Source: Cylindrodendrum hubeiense (lineage: Eukaryota; Ascomycota; Sordariomycetes; Hypocreales; Nectriaceae). Taken from it: a stretch of DNA of 64,000 nucleotides. The translations under genes were made by a program, and so were the position numbers. The stretch spans positions 60,349 to 124,348 of the forward strand of contig JAANBB010000077.1 of NCBI GenBank assembly GCA_014621425.1. Reading direction: 5' to 3'. This document shows, in pieces, positions 11,469-21,304 of the stretch; the stretch's first letter is position 1, and the number at the start of each line of letters is the position of its first letter. The notes under the pieces were generated by a model, which saw only the letters and a program-made list of their open reading frames with translations, was not told where the DNA came from and did not search any database.

Positions 11469-12639
11469 ATGACAGGGGTTTTAAGAAACATTGATTCTTT
11501 GCCAACGCGACCAGAATCCTACCATGCATCCAAGCAGCAGGACCCCAAATCACCACAGAAGGACAAACTAACATTGCATGGCAATGGAGGAATAATCGAT
11601 GATGTCGGGGAGCTTACACCCTGCTACCCCGATACCCCCATAGAGGAAATTCGCAGGCGTTATTGGCAAGAGGGTGTTGTTTGGGTAAGACATGTCTCCA
11701 GAGCTTCTCGATAGTGGTCCTTGCTACCCTCTTCTACAGGTCAAGGGCTTGCTGGACCCAGATGTCGTCAACAAGTGTCGAAAGGAATATTTCAGCATGG
11801 TAAATGAGGGCACTGGGATTTTGAAACCTGAGACAGATCCTGTTGAAGGGATCTTTTCCGGTGGAGATTGGCGAGAATTTCTGCTCCCCGGTGCGGTGCG
11901 CGTTGCCGCCGGTCTCAAAGATGACGGTCCTTTTGTCGAAAATGCCATTAAGAGTCATGTGGCCCCATTCTATCAAAATTTCAAGAGATACGCCGGTCAG
12001 CAGCTTGAACCATTTGTCGGCAAGCTATGCGAATTTGAAGACCCGTGGTGCCTACCCAGATCTCTACTGCGATGCTCCGTCCCGGGTGGCGAGACAACAC
12101 CAGTACACTACGATCAAATCTTCCTTCGGGCCGCCCGCCGACGAGTATCACTGCCTGGGTTCCAATTGGTGACATTGGCCTCCATGACGGTGGTTTGATC
12201 TATCTGGATCGCGCCCATGATATTGGTGTGAAATACGAGGATGACTTTTCCAAGAAGAATGCCGACCTCTCTGACGAGGAACGATTGTCGGCATTCAACA
12301 GGAATATGTCAAAGGGAGGATGGATAGACAAGAATGCTGCGACATTTGGTGAGGATTGGTCCCGAAAATGGTACACCGTATGTGACACACTCTCTTATTT
12401 CCCATGTTAACCAATTGCTCATCCATCTACAGGGTAAATATGAGGCTGGGGATGTTGTCTTCCACACTCCCATGACAATTCATGCCGGGGCTATGAACAA
12501 GTCGGCCACAGGTCGAATCCGATGCTCCACGGACTTGCGATTTGTTGATAAGACGAAGCCGTATGACGAGAGATGGACCCATCTTGCATATACTCCAGAT
12601 GACCCTAATGTTGCATCCCGACAGAAGACTAAGCATTGA
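11469..12639 (+). CDS. Phytanoyl-CoA dioxygenase (PhyH)-like protein with an apparent frameshift
   Basis: Exons at 11469-11684, 11740-12377 and 12433-12639. The family is a non-heme Fe(II)/2-oxoglutarate oxygenase fold. The iron-binding HYDQIFLRA stretch (H-x-D) follows LLRCSVPGGE; then TAWVPIGDIG and GGLIYLDRAH, and in the last exon the distal histidine (TIHAGAMN) and the 2-oxoglutarate arginine region (TGRIRCSTDLRFV). All expected ligands are present. However, the H-x-D part and the following part lie in different frames. The switch occurs at about 12126-12140 in a GC-rich stretch, with no intron signals there; one base appears to be missing. Either this is a pseudogene with a recent lesion or a sequence error. 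It is the last member of the carrier/regulator block. Substrate unknown; such enzymes hydroxylate acyl-CoAs or diverse secondary metabolites. Confidence 0.8.
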
Positions 12640-13218
12640 TGAAACAGGAGCCGCGACAGGGAGATTTTCTAAATACAAGCTTTCCAGATTGGGCCTTTAA
12701 TTTAAATGAGATGTCCCGACATATTGTTGTTCTCTGCTTAGATTTTGTCTGCTGGACCCACAACGCCCAACAGGCCATTCTACCGAGGTCCGGTCAAGTC
12801 AGCTCAATAGTGACGTAAACAGACACATTAAAAGGGCTCAACTCACAAATTGCAAAGGATCTCGATCCCTCCATTATTTGGCGTTCTTAGCTCTCTAGTT
12901 TGATCCAAAATGGAGTGTGGCTTGGACTACCCGGCAAGATACTTCAGCCTCCCCGCAGTTTAGCATCATTGACGTCACCACTCTACGCCCTCTACTCATC
13001 ATCCCAATTGATGGCGTCAATTCGTCATTCCCACCATGCGTCATAACTTGTAAATGTAACGTTTGAAAGGGTTAAAATAGCAATGCTGTCCTCCGAATCC
13101 AGCACCATCCTCCCATATCGGTCTTGCAACTCAAACTCCCTTTCTATTCTAGACCACGAAGAATAGAGACCTCAGTTCCCCTTTGCCTACTCTTATAAAA
13201 TATTCTTTATACATCAAA
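12640..13218. other. Intergenic region before the mitochondrial-type protein
   Basis: About 580 bp with no coding signal. A TATAAAA string at 13194-13200 is only ~20 bp from the next ATG, too close to be assigned with confidence. Confidence 0.45.
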
Positions 13219-14427
13219 ATGATGATCTCTAGACCCATCGTCAGGTCGTCCCTCCCCCGGGCTACACGTTCGCTCCGTGCTCCTCGGTGTCAAATCCGAT
13301 TTCAATCGACGGCATCCTCCCCCGGTGGCTCCCATTTCGCTACTGGCTTAGCTGGTGGAGTAGCTGGTGCAGCCCTCTTCTATGGCATCTACTCCTTCAC
13401 GCCCGCTGGACAGACAGCGTCAAAGATTAACAAGGCGGCTAAGGAGGCTGAGAAGACATATCAAGCTGCGGCAAAAAGGCTCCAGGAGAAGACACCAACC
13501 CCCGAAGAAGCCGTCAACTCAATCAAGGAATTTGCCTACTCATATGCGGGATGGATCCCCGGTGGACGCTCCTACGTCGACACTGCGTTCAACGATTGGG
13601 ACACGGTTCGGAAAAATCACCGAAAGGAAGCGGACCAGCTCGTCAACGAAGCCTACAAGAAGTTCCAAGACATTTCCAAATTGGGTCTCAGCCTAGAGGC
13701 TGCATCACAAGCATATAATGTCCTTGCAGATCTTTCCAAGAAAATTGCAGGTCTTGCTGGGGATGCGCTCTCCGACATTCTTGACAACCATCCTCAAGTA
13801 AAAGAGAAACTTGGTGGAAGTGTCGATCAATTGAAGCAACTTGGAGATCAATACGGCCCTGAGGCCAAAAAGCAGGTTGATGAAACATGGGGTCAGGTCA
13901 AGGATGTATTCGCCACAGGATTCGGTGCCAGCAGTCTGGAGAAGGCACGAAAGTTGGTTGAAGAGAAGGTGGAGCAGATTAAGAAACTTGGCGATGAGGC
14001 CTGGAAGAAAGGTCTTCAGGAAGCCAAGCCCCTCCTCGAAAAGAGCCCCAAGGTGAAGGAACTTGTGGAAAAGAACGCCGATGCGCTGAAGCAAGGCAAC
14101 ACAAAGGAGCTATTCGAGAAGGTCAAGTCAGCAGCAGAGTCTGGCGACCTGGGCGATTTGGAAGGTTACGTCAAGAAAGCTGTCGACCAGGTCAAGTCCA
14201 AGGGTTCCGACAGTTGGGTTGATGTAGACAAGTACTTGAAGATGATTCCTCAAGGGGACTCTATCTTGGAAAAGCTGCAGAAACTGCGCGAGGTTGCGGA
14301 CGAGCACAAGGAGGAGGGAGAGAAGTTGTTCAAAGAAACTGTGGAGGAGCTGAAGCAGGTGCTTGAAAAGAAGTCAGAAAGAGCAGAGGAGATTGTTAAC
14401 AATGCCAAGAACAATGCTGCAAGTTGA
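13219..14427 (+). CDS. Predicted mitochondrial membrane protein with long amphipathic helices
   Basis: Single exon, 402 residues from the first ATG (13219). The N-terminus is rich in Arg and Ser and lacks acidic residues (RPIVRSSLPRATRSLRAPR), as in mitochondrial presequences. A Gly/Ala-rich membrane segment follows at about residues 43-63. The remainder is almost all charged helix, with repeated Lys/Glu/Ala-rich stretches (for example KKLGDEAWKKGLQEAK) resembling LEA-type or apolipoprotein-like amphipathic helices. One N-terminal anchor and a long helical soluble part suggest an inner-membrane protein facing the intermembrane space or matrix. It is not clearly Mic60, because I see no mitofilin C-terminal signature. 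Function is not assigned. Confidence 0.75.
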   Translation: MMISRPIVRSSLPRATRSLRAPRCQIRFQSTASSPGGSHFATGLAGGVAGAALFYGIYSFTPAGQTASKINKAAKEAEKTYQAAAKRLQEKTPTPEEAVNSIKEFAYSYAGWIPGGRSYVDTAFNDWDTVRKNHRKEADQLVNEAYKKFQDISKLGLSLEAASQAYNVLADLSKKIAGLAGDALSDILDNHPQVKEKLGGSVDQLKQLGDQYGPEAKKQVDETWGQVKDVFATGFGASSLEKARKLVEEKVEQIKKLGDEAWKKGLQEAKPLLEKSPKVKELVEKNADALKQGNTKELFEKVKSAAESGDLGDLEGYVKKAVDQVKSKGSDSWVDVDKYLKMIPQGDSILEKLQKLREVADEHKEEGEKLFKETVEELKQVLEKKSERAEEIVNNAKNNAAS

Positions 14428-14964
14428 AGGATAAATTATTACATAACCGAATAGGACAGGAAATTACATGAAATAGTAAACTGTGGAAAATATTTAAAGC
14501 CGACTCAAACTAGAATGTGACACCCTGTCGTCAAGATGCCTGCCATTCTTGTTGAAATGATGAAAGGGGGGACATACAATTGCAACCCCGAAAAATTTCT
14601 GCTAACATTGCCATGAAACTTATGTTTTTTATCTTCTATATCCCTCCGTGCGACGTAATGTTCATCTTCCTTCGCAGCTGCCCGGTTGATGTTGCGTTGC
14701 ACGCTTGTCGAGGCGAGGTTGTCAGAACAAGATGCTTTGTTGGTAGGTACAGAAATCAACAACACGGTTACTTGACTGCATCATTGGAAAAGGCTAGATT
14801 GCCGAATGAGTCCAATGAGTCCACGTTGGACTTCGCCCAACGACCAGGACTTCTCGAATATTTCCTGCGAATGTGGACATCCATCATGGGTTTATAACTA
14901 GGTTCAGCTCATCAATTTCCAACCGACTAACTAGCTTAGTCACTCCAACGATTGCATCGGGTTA
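14428..14964. other. Intergenic region upstream of the tRNA gene
   Basis: About 540 bp with no coding signal. Confidence 0.5.
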
Positions 14965-15050
14965 TCCGATATGGTGTAGTGGACTATCATTCCGCGTTTT
15001 CATCCCGAAAATGTGCCGCGGCGACCGGGGTTCGATTCCCCGTATCGGAG
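14965..15050 (+). tRNA. tRNA-Glu (anticodon UUC) with a 13-nt intron
   Basis: The acceptor stem TCCGATA (14965-14971) pairs with TATCGGA, followed by discriminator G (15050). The D arm contains GTGTAGTGG. The anticodon stem CCGCG (14992-14996) pairs with CGCGG (15017-15021). The loop reads T-T-TTC-A, giving anticodon TTC at 14999-15001. A 13-base insertion at 15003-15015 follows position 37, the canonical site of tRNA introns. The T arm is CGGGG-TTCGATT-CCCCG. Without the intron the tRNA is 73 nt. The T-loop GGTTCGATTCC also supplies the B box for RNA polymerase III. It decodes GAA and probably GAG. Confidence 0.95.
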
Positions 15051-15491
15051 TTTCTTTTTGCCGTTCTGGTACTTTGAGATGATCTAATTAATGTGTATGT
15101 GTTTTTGTTCTTTTTACCTATCCGGTCGGGTCGGTGGTTTTGTGTGGTATGGGTGAGTGTTTGTGTTATCATGAGATGATGAAGGTTGTTTGGAAGCATA
15201 GGTGACCCATCCCACTAGCTGTTGTCGCTGGAGGAGAAGTGGGCGCTCAAATGAAAGGAGGATTGATCTCCAAGTCTAGGAATCACTCTTTGTTACGGCA
15301 ATTAATAATAGGCAGTCAATAACAAAGGTATTATTACAGGTTGTTGGTTCATTGTTTGGCTACGGGATAAAAGCACAGAACATTTCCGGGATCCCACTCA
15401 TTCCTAGCGCGGATTGCCTGCCTCCATCAAGCAATCGAAGTACATCAATGCATTTCTTGAGAAACCTCCAACATTCAATTGGGCCTAACAC
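15051..15491. other. Intergenic region downstream of the tRNA gene
   Basis: About 440 bp between the tRNA and the convergent small gene. No repeat or coding signal seen. Confidence 0.45.
15055..15059 (+). terminator. RNA polymerase III terminator of tRNA-Glu
   Basis: A run of five T starts four bases after the mature 3' end, the usual Pol III stop signal. Confidence 0.7.
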
Positions 15492-15973
15492 CTAGGGCGT
15501 TATGCGTAAAATAATCGGTATCTCGATTTGGGAACTTGTTGGGGTACTGGGGGCAATCGGACCGCTCTCGGTAATGTTTTCATCATTCGACTGGCTAGGC
15601 GCCTGAGCATAAGTCAAGATACGGGCAATGACAGTCTTTGTCAACTTCTCACCCTTCGAATTTACCATTTCATACTCGACGGGGAAAACATCGACTGAAT
15701 AACCACCTTTGATCGTCTGGATCAGAGCAGTCAGCTTCTCTGTGCATATATTGAGTTAGTCAACTTCCAGGATACGGTAGGGAGGGGGATTCTATTTGGT
15801 AACATACCGCGACCATCTTCTCCGAGAAAATAAAGGTTGTTCTTCTTCGCTGCGTCAATGAAATCAGCCCTTCTCGACTTAACTTTTCTGTAATCTTCTG
15901 CGAGCCATGTGTCATTTGTCTTCAAAGTCGTGGGCGTCTGCTCGCGGCACCCGACTTCGCTATTCGATGCCAT
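15492..15973 (-). CDS. Small uncharacterised protein, two exons
   Basis: Exon 1 is 15808-15973 and exon 2 is 15492-15739, joined by a clean GT-AG intron (intron starts GTATGTT, ends GCACAG), giving 137 residues. Without the splice the first exon reads only into a short tail, so the gene is easily missed. No signal peptide or membrane segment. The central part is charged (DYRKVKSRRADFIDAAKK) and is followed by a LYFLGEDGREKLTALIQTIKGG stretch in two pieces across the splice, then a beta-like VDVFPVEYEMVN segment and a Ser/Thr/Pro-rich tail. I do not recognise the family. Support is limited to splice-site quality and balanced composition on both sides of the join. Confidence 0.6.
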
Positions 15974-17419
15974 ATCAGGTAGAGTTCGTGGTAGTGATGC
16001 TCGTAGAAATGATAGTAGTTTGGAAAGGTATAAATATGTTGAAAATTATAGAACGAATTATTTAAATACTAAATAAGAGTTGCAGAAATTTCACTATAAT
16101 TCAACCATCAATGCACAAGGGGTGGTACAGAGCGACTTGAACGTAAGGGAGTGTGAGAGTGTTTTAGGTGAACATCACAAATGTACTTAGTTGTTCCGAA
16201 GAGTTTGCAGGATGTAGCAACAAGCTACACCTAATTTCCTATTTGTTCAAATAACCTGTTACAAATTTTAGGTCATTAGCTAATTTAGAGGGAGCTCCCT
16301 TTGAACACCACAGTTTGCACTACGTCAAGTCGTCAATCTGTCTACCACCTTCAACGCACAACTCTCATCCCTGACACCCAGAAGAACTGATCACTTGACT
16401 CTATCACCGTAATGCAGTTTTAAACCCCACTCGTTTTCCTCGCAATTAGCGAAGAACACATGCCCATCGTCCTCTGAGTTTCTTGTTCTGCGGTTCTAAC
16501 CTTGGCTCCCGTTCTTAGGAGCGGAGAACATCGCGCGAAAGGAAGATCAACGAACAATCACAAAACGCTATGGCACCCACTAATCTCAGTCAAACCCTTC
16601 ATACATTCATCATAGCGCACCAACCTCCGCAGATAAACATTGCCGAACCTGAGAAGCTCTCCCCGACCTAGAGACGACAGTAGAGACCTTTTTTGTCAGT
16701 CGAATCATCACTGTCTGTTCTGTCTCCGGCGAGCTATATATAATTAGGGTTCAAAAGATGATGACTCAGAAGGAAGTCAGGGTTTCAGCTAAGTAGGATG
16801 ATTACCTTATTTTCTTCTAAATTATACACCTGCCACGACAAGACGATCCTTTTGAAGCACTTCTTATACCAGGGGTTTGAGGCCGTTAGAATAACATCCT
16901 CTGTGTCAGCAGTACACCACCACTGGCAAATTCGGTGCACCACCTTATCGCGCCCCTGGAGCTCATTTGGTTGAGTCTTGAGCTAGACTGGATACCAGAC
17001 ACAAACCTCGGAGGGTTTGCGTCTATGTATATCGATGAGTACGGTCCCGACCAATAAATTATTTAGCCCCAGCTACAATCCATCTTTTGAGTACCTGCAT
17101 GATAACGACGAAAATTATCCCCGCGATTGAGACTCCGCCTTTCGAGATTTGAGCGGGTTTATCACAAATTGATGGTACAAAGACTAAATTTATTGGTATC
17201 TATCTTTTAAAAATAAAAGAAATTAGTGATAATCCGTATTGGAAAAATTGGTCTTTCATTTTGCTTGATAGTATGGACCAGTCCCAGCCCGATTCATTGC
17301 TCTCCCTACGCCTTCACGCCCACCCAGGAAAAGCTCACGCCGAGAAGAACTCCGCAGCACTTGGTCCAGCTGTTACCAAATCCTACAACCTTTTATTTCT
17401 ATATAGACTCTCAGAGGCT
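15974..17419. other. Gene-poor AT-leaning region
   Basis: About 1.45 kb with AT-rich patches and no credible frame. No tandem repeat or terminal-repeat structure was seen by eye. A degraded element cannot be excluded. Confidence 0.45.
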
Positions 17420-19909
17420 TCAACTGTCACTTCCAATGATAGAGCCTAGCATTTCGCAAAGGAACGCTAAGAATGAATATATACCAAAAATGTTGGAAAT
17501 AAGCCAAGAAATAGCTTCCGTAAATAAACCCCCCAAGAAATAAAGCAAGATTTTCGCTAGTAAGTGCATTCCTAGGCTTGGGCTCGCAGCCATATCCGAG
17601 ATTCTCAAGTCGCTGCTTAAGTAGCGAGGCTGGCTACGCAAACGGCTGGTTTTCTGGCTCCGGACTTCGGCCCATCTGCTCGTAAACTGAACCGAGCCCA
17701 AGAGTGCCGGTGCGTGCTGAGCTGCCTGTTCCATTCCGTACGCCGAGCTATCTTGTACTTCTTCCGATTGCGCCTCGGAGTCAAACCAAACGTGCCATTC
17801 GCATGGCGGCTCGTCAAGTTCAAAAAAACCAGAGAAGCTCACAGTTCGAACAGCTTGTTTGTAAATCGTTAGCGTCCCGTTCATATAGGCATAGTCTATG
17901 GGTGTAAGTCCTCGTTTGTCTTTGAACTCAAGATCTGCCCCCGCCCTGACTAACAATGTTGCTACCCTCAGCACGTAACTGCGGTCCAGATAAGACGAGG
18001 AGGCAGTGCTGAAAAGGTGATGCATCGGTTGCATGCCGTCGAAGCAGGCCACATGGACGTCCGCTCCAAGTGCCAAAAGCAGGGCCACGCGGTCGGGAGC
18101 GCGGTCGATATCGTAGTAGTCGATGGGGACCTTGTTCGTATTCGGATGAAAGGCGCGACATTGTGCAATTAAGGCGTTGAAATCGGCGCCGTAGAACTCA
18201 TTGATGTCAACTCCAATGTTGGATATAAAACGTCCCCACTTCTTCACATTGAGGAAGTTGTCGGTGTCAACCCATTCGAGCGCTGCAGTATTAAAGGACA
18301 AGGATGTGCCACTTGCTCCCAAAATGTCGAATGACTCCCCTGAGGAGCATCCCTTGCTCTCGAGGAAGCGGCAGCAAACCATGAAGCCCTCGAGTAATTC
18401 CTTGCTTGATCGACCGGAATGCGGAGTCGGTTCTTCAGCGCGATCCTCGTCACAATCCAATGCTTGAGGCGCATACTCGTGCAATACGTCCAAAGCCGTA
18501 CGTGAGTCACTTATGAATGAATTAGCTCTGTATATGATTAGTGGAAAGAGTTTAACATACGAATCCCGCGCTTCAGGGTCGGCTCCCTCATGGATCATTA
18601 TCTTCAATATGTCTACCCAGCCGAATGCCGCCGCCATCTATTCAGTTCTTAGAGTAAGCTATGAACTTCAAAGACTCGAGACTATTAAATAGGATGTGGG
18701 TATCAACATACGTGCATGTAACTTATTCCATCGTCACTACAATCATTGACTGAGATCATCCGCTGGCTGAGAAGCTTTTGAACCTTGTTGAAGTCCCCTA
18801 TCTGGATAGTATTGAAACCAACTGAGTCCTTGCTGACTATCCGAACACTTCGTAGTGTACTATAAGGGCTAGGGAGCCGAGTGGCATTCATTACCTCGTT
18901 AAACACAAAGTCAAATGCGTTTCTAGGTTCTCTCGAGCTTGAATGAAGTGTCAGTCTGGCCGCAACTCGTGAAAGGGGCCGTCGAGCCCCGCTTGACTTG
19001 CAACCATAGCTAGATACGTAGATGCTGATATTGCCGAAACGGCCGTGGAAGGTGTAAGTTTCCGTGTTATCTATCGTGTATCCATCCGATTGGTGATCTC
19101 GTGGCCCTTGGTTAGTACAATCCGCCGGCAAGGATCTCCAATCCTGGCAGAAGTAGTCAGGTTTCACCCCATAGGTGTTGCTCGTATTTTTATCGTCGTT
19201 TGTGAGTGTTAAAGACGGCCGAGCTTTCTCCTCGTTCACCGTCCAACGGTTGGATAAATGGGGGGTGAGTGTTGCGATTGGGTTCATATTAGTCGAGGAC
19301 CCAACTAGCCCAGTCATCCCGCTCTGCAACTGGGGCCGAGGGCTAACAGGAGATACAGACTGAGATAGCAGGATAAAGGACGAGTTGGACGTCCTTTGGA
19401 TGTCACGAACTTGGTTGAGGAGCATGTTCCTATCAACAGATTAGATTGGTGGCGTGGAGTAGAGCGCTGCCTTGCAGGCTTAGTTGCTAAGAATAAATGC
19501 AACACGGGTGCGCTTACCCTACGATGGAATTATTCATCATGTCTAGCGATCTTTTCTCACGCTCTATGTCCTCGAATGCGTGGATAATGGCGCTCCTGTG
19601 TCGAACGAGTTTGAATTTGACAGCGAGCTTTGACTTGCTGGCGGCGCACTTGGTGATCTCATCGCTGATCGACTGCAGCTTAGAAGTAATCGTGTCTAAG
19701 ACCTTCTTGACGTGGGCTTGCTTCTGTGTCGGGAACAAAGCATAGCATTCTTGGACGTAGAGGAGTGCGACTTCAAGATTATCGATGGTGCTCCTAGCTT
19801 GTTTCTCAATCTCCGACGCCTTTTGTATTTCCTCCCAGAGCTCCGCCGCGCGCTTCACAGTGTCGATGAGCTGCACCAGAGCTGCGACAGTTCCTATGAT
19901 CTCCGCCAT
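17420..19909 (-). CDS. Helo-like (PigL_N/STAND-type N-terminus) ankyrin protein with hydrophobic C-terminus
   Basis: Four exons: 19518-19909, 18712-19429, 18561-18637 and 17420-18509, giving 758 residues with consistent phases. The third intron is 51 nt, a multiple of three, so read-through is also open. The N-terminal ~130 residues (MAEIIGTVAALVQLIDTVKRA...) are the helical fungal domain found at the head of many STAND/NLR-like proteins. A long Ser/Thr-rich linker follows. Ankyrin-like units begin near residue 370 (YMHMAAAFGWVDILKIMIHEGADPEARDS across a join) and recur toward the C-terminus (LLVRAGADLEFKDKRGLTPIDYAYMNG). The last ~49 residues are hydrophobic and could form one or two membrane helices. 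There is no NACHT or NB-ARC core. Likely an intracellular recognition or scaffold protein; relatives act in heterokaryon incompatibility or remain uncharacterised. Confidence 0.82.
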
Positions 19910-20511
19910 TGCGGCGTCAGGTATTCAGAGCGGCCTGGGGATGGGAGAGTCGGGACAGGAAATTCGGGACGATTCAAGTGTGGATTGATGTTTCCTACGA
20001 TGTGTGAACAGCAATTCGACGAGGCTGCCGGCACCAAGCATTGTTCAATGATGCGGTGAGGTAGGCTGATTAAGCGCCCTCTTCAGGGCAGATGCCTCGC
20101 GGAGTGCCTTGTAACCCCCTGTATGAATTATCTAATTTACATGGCCTCGAGTTGGGGATGATGCACCTCGAAAGGCAGGCTGTGTGCTTGTCAGGCCGTG
20201 GCGTAGCTGCGTAGCCGGCTGCGAATGCGTGTTAGTGTTAGGCGGATCGAATACGCTCGATTAGGCGTCTCGTCCGCCGGTCGGAATCGCAGCGCGGGGC
20301 ATCCGGCGGACCCCACTCGCCCACTCCCCAACCCGCCAGCGACCTCCACCACTTCCGACACCGCGGGTCGCCTTCTCCAACATCACCTGCATCTCCAGAC
20401 GCCGATCTTCCGCCCTCTCGCTGCAGAACCTCCGCGCTTCCTCCTGCGCTCGCCACAGCGCCGTCCCAGCCTCCGCCCTCGTCACAGCCCGTCCCCTCTG
20501 GTGGCACCGCC
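19910..20511. other. Divergent promoter between the ankyrin gene and the E2 gene
   Basis: About 600 bp. The E2-proximal half (20230-20510) is strongly C/G-rich and likely the 5' leader; an open frame there reflects composition, not a gene. Confidence 0.5.
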
Positions 20512-21065
20512 ATGGCCCAGTCGACCGCCCACCGCCGCCTGCTCCAGGAGTATCGCGCGCTCACCAACAACCCGCCCGAGGGCATCACCGCCGGCCCCGT
20601 GTCCGAGGACGACCTCCTCCACTGGGAATGTCTCATCCAGGGCCCCGAGGGCACCCCCTTTGAGGGCGGCGTCTTCCCCGCCGAGCTCAAGTTCCCCAAG
20701 GACTACCCGCTTGCGCCCCCCTCGATGAAGTTCCTCGCCGACGTCTGGCACCCCAACGGTTCGTCCTGCCGAGGCTATGCATCAGCTGGCCCCTTTGCTG
20801 ACTCCTCCTAGTATACCCCAGCGGTCTGGTCTGTATCTCCATCCTCCACCCGCCTGGTGACGACCCGAACCACTACGAGCACGCCTCCGAGCGCTGGTCG
20901 CCCATCCAGTCGGTCGAGAAGATCCTCATCTCTGTCATGAGCATGCTGGCCGAGCCCAACGATGAAAGCCCCGCCAACGTCGAGGCCGCAAAGATGTGGC
21001 GCGAGCGCCGTGCCGAGTACGAGAACAGGGTCCGTGACGGTGTCCGAAGGATGCTGGGTCTGTAG
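20512..21065 (+). CDS. ubc7: Ubiquitin-conjugating enzyme E2, Ubc7/UBE2G2 type
   Basis: Two exons, 20512-20758 and 20812-21065, 166 residues, close to the 165 of yeast Ubc7. The HPN motif of E2 enzymes (WHPN) spans the exon end. The join yields [12 protein letters not shown], in which Cys90 is the thioester-forming residue. The insertion after the active site ([17 protein letters not shown]) is the acidic loop that separates the Ubc7/UBE2G group from most E2s. In this group the enzyme works with Hrd1/Doa10-type ligases in ER-associated degradation. The start is in a good context (GCCATGG). It converges on the auxilin-like gene with 239 bp between stop codons. Confidence 0.93.
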
Positions 21066-21304
21066 TGGGAACAGGACCACTGCTATCTTGGGATGGGGCT
21101 CGGGGGGGCAAAGAGCCTTGGAGTAATGGCGTCCATGTGTTTCCTTCTTATTTACGTAGCATAGCATGGTGTTTACTGGTGGCGCGGCACGGCCGCCTAA
21201 ATCCTTATTCAACACCTCAGTCGTCTCCATCACCTTAACCCAAGACACGCTTCTATCCCGAGAGTTAAACAACGCTCTACAAACTCCGCTTATGCTTCAT
21301 TCCA

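Noticed and set aside
4237..12639. Classic secondary-metabolite cluster
   Set aside because: No backbone enzyme (PKS, NRPS, terpene cyclase, DMATS) is present in the window.
20225..20728. 167-codon frame upstream of ubc7
   Set aside because: Pro/Arg/Ser composition is a product of GC-rich leader; overlaps the E2 gene in another frame.
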